NCBI GenBank assembly: GCA_003510215.1
Contig: DOKQ01000012.1
Location: forward strand, 1 to 5,686
DNA: 5,686 bases
Origin: Erysipelotrichaceae bacterium
GTDB lineage: Bacteria; Bacillota_I; Bacilli_A; Erysipelotrichales; Erysipelotrichaceae
Reading direction: 5' to 3'
Shown here: positions 5,573-5,686 of the stretch, one piece after another
Layout: every line of letters starts with the position of its first letter
How positions within the stretch are numbered: the first letter of the stretch is position 1
Program-made: the position numbers and the translations under genes
The notes under the pieces: model-generated
What the model was told of the DNA's origin: nothing
The model's input: the letters and a program-made list of their open reading frames with translations, nothing else
The model's database searches: none

Positions 5573-5686
5573 ATGAGAAAATTGATGAAATTACTTCTGG
5601 GTATTTTGCTTTTTCCACTACTTGGCATCCAAACATTGGCAGCTGAGTTGGTCTATCAGAGTGGATCTTTTTGTAATGTGCCTGCG
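5573..5686 (+). CDS. Start of a secreted or surface protein with a signal peptide (3' end outside window)
   Basis: Only the first 38 codons are present and they stay open to the window end. The N-terminus is a textbook Sec signal peptide: basic n-region MRKLMK, hydrophobic core LLLGILLFPLLG (7-18), and a signal peptidase I type site around TLAA (21-24) before E25. There is no lipobox, so it is not a lipoprotein. The mature part begins ELVYQSGSFCNVPA with a cysteine at residue 34. The product cannot be named. A strong ribosome site precedes it. The promoter is unclear: a weak TTGGAT (5520-5525) with TATGGT (5544-5549), 18 bases apart, is the best candidate. Confidence 0.8.
   Translation, partial: MRKLMKLLLGILLFPLLGIQTLAAELVYQSGSFCNVPA

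Noticed and set aside
1..5686. Mobile element, CRISPR array, tRNA, rRNA or riboswitch
   Set aside because: No transposase, integrase, regularly spaced repeats, cloverleaf or known riboswitch core was seen on either strand, and the leaders before genes are too short for most riboswitches.

Overview
The window reads as a low-to-moderate GC Bacillota (Firmicutes) chromosome segment. The evidence is purine-rich Shine-Dalgarno sites (GGAGG, AGGAGGTG), near-consensus sigma-A type promoters, a TagD-type glycerol-3-phosphate cytidylyltransferase (wall/lipoteichoic-type glycerophosphate polymers) and a YeeI/YebC2-like protein. TGA is used as a true stop in three genes at family-expected lengths, so the code is standard and this is not a code-4 mycoplasma. 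A cell-walled, sensor-rich Firmicute such as an Erysipelotrichia or Bacilli member would fit, but genus cannot be read from the sequence.

Layout, left to right. (1) 4-1917 (+) is a membrane-anchored PAS-PAS-GGDEF-HD-GYP protein, probably cut at its N-terminus by the window edge. (2) 1937-3508 (+) is a soluble PAS-PAS-PAS-GGDEF protein. It starts 19 bases after gene 1 with no terminator between, so the two form a cyclic-di-GMP signalling pair. (3) A strong extended -10 promoter, embedded in a set of repeated 8-mers, drives the YebC-family gene at 3565-4293. That gene overlaps (4) tagD, 4290-4685, by an ATGA. (5) A hairpin with a GAAA tetraloop, flanked by an A-tract and a T-tract, separates this operon from (6) a convergent small three-helix membrane protein on the minus strand (4710-5006). 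(7) A 175-base divergent intergenic region carries candidate promoters in both directions. (8) 5182-5493 (+) is a small MazG-like nucleotide pyrophosphohydrolase. (9) 5573 to the window end (+) is the start of a secreted protein with a clear signal peptide.

How the genes might work together: genes 1 and 2 together can make and degrade cyclic di-GMP. Gene 1 has intact GGDEF and HD-GYP signatures but no RxxD inhibitory site. Gene 2 has GGDEF plus the RxxD site, so only the second looks capable of classic product feedback. The yebC-tagD operon couples a translation-related factor with CDP-glycerol synthesis. The other genes look like independent housekeeping or accessory units.

I see no phage, transposon, CRISPR, RNA gene or clearly novel system here. 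The most interesting features are the asymmetric c-di-GMP pair, the repeat-laden yebC promoter, and the tandem 9-base repeat over the minus-strand promoter.
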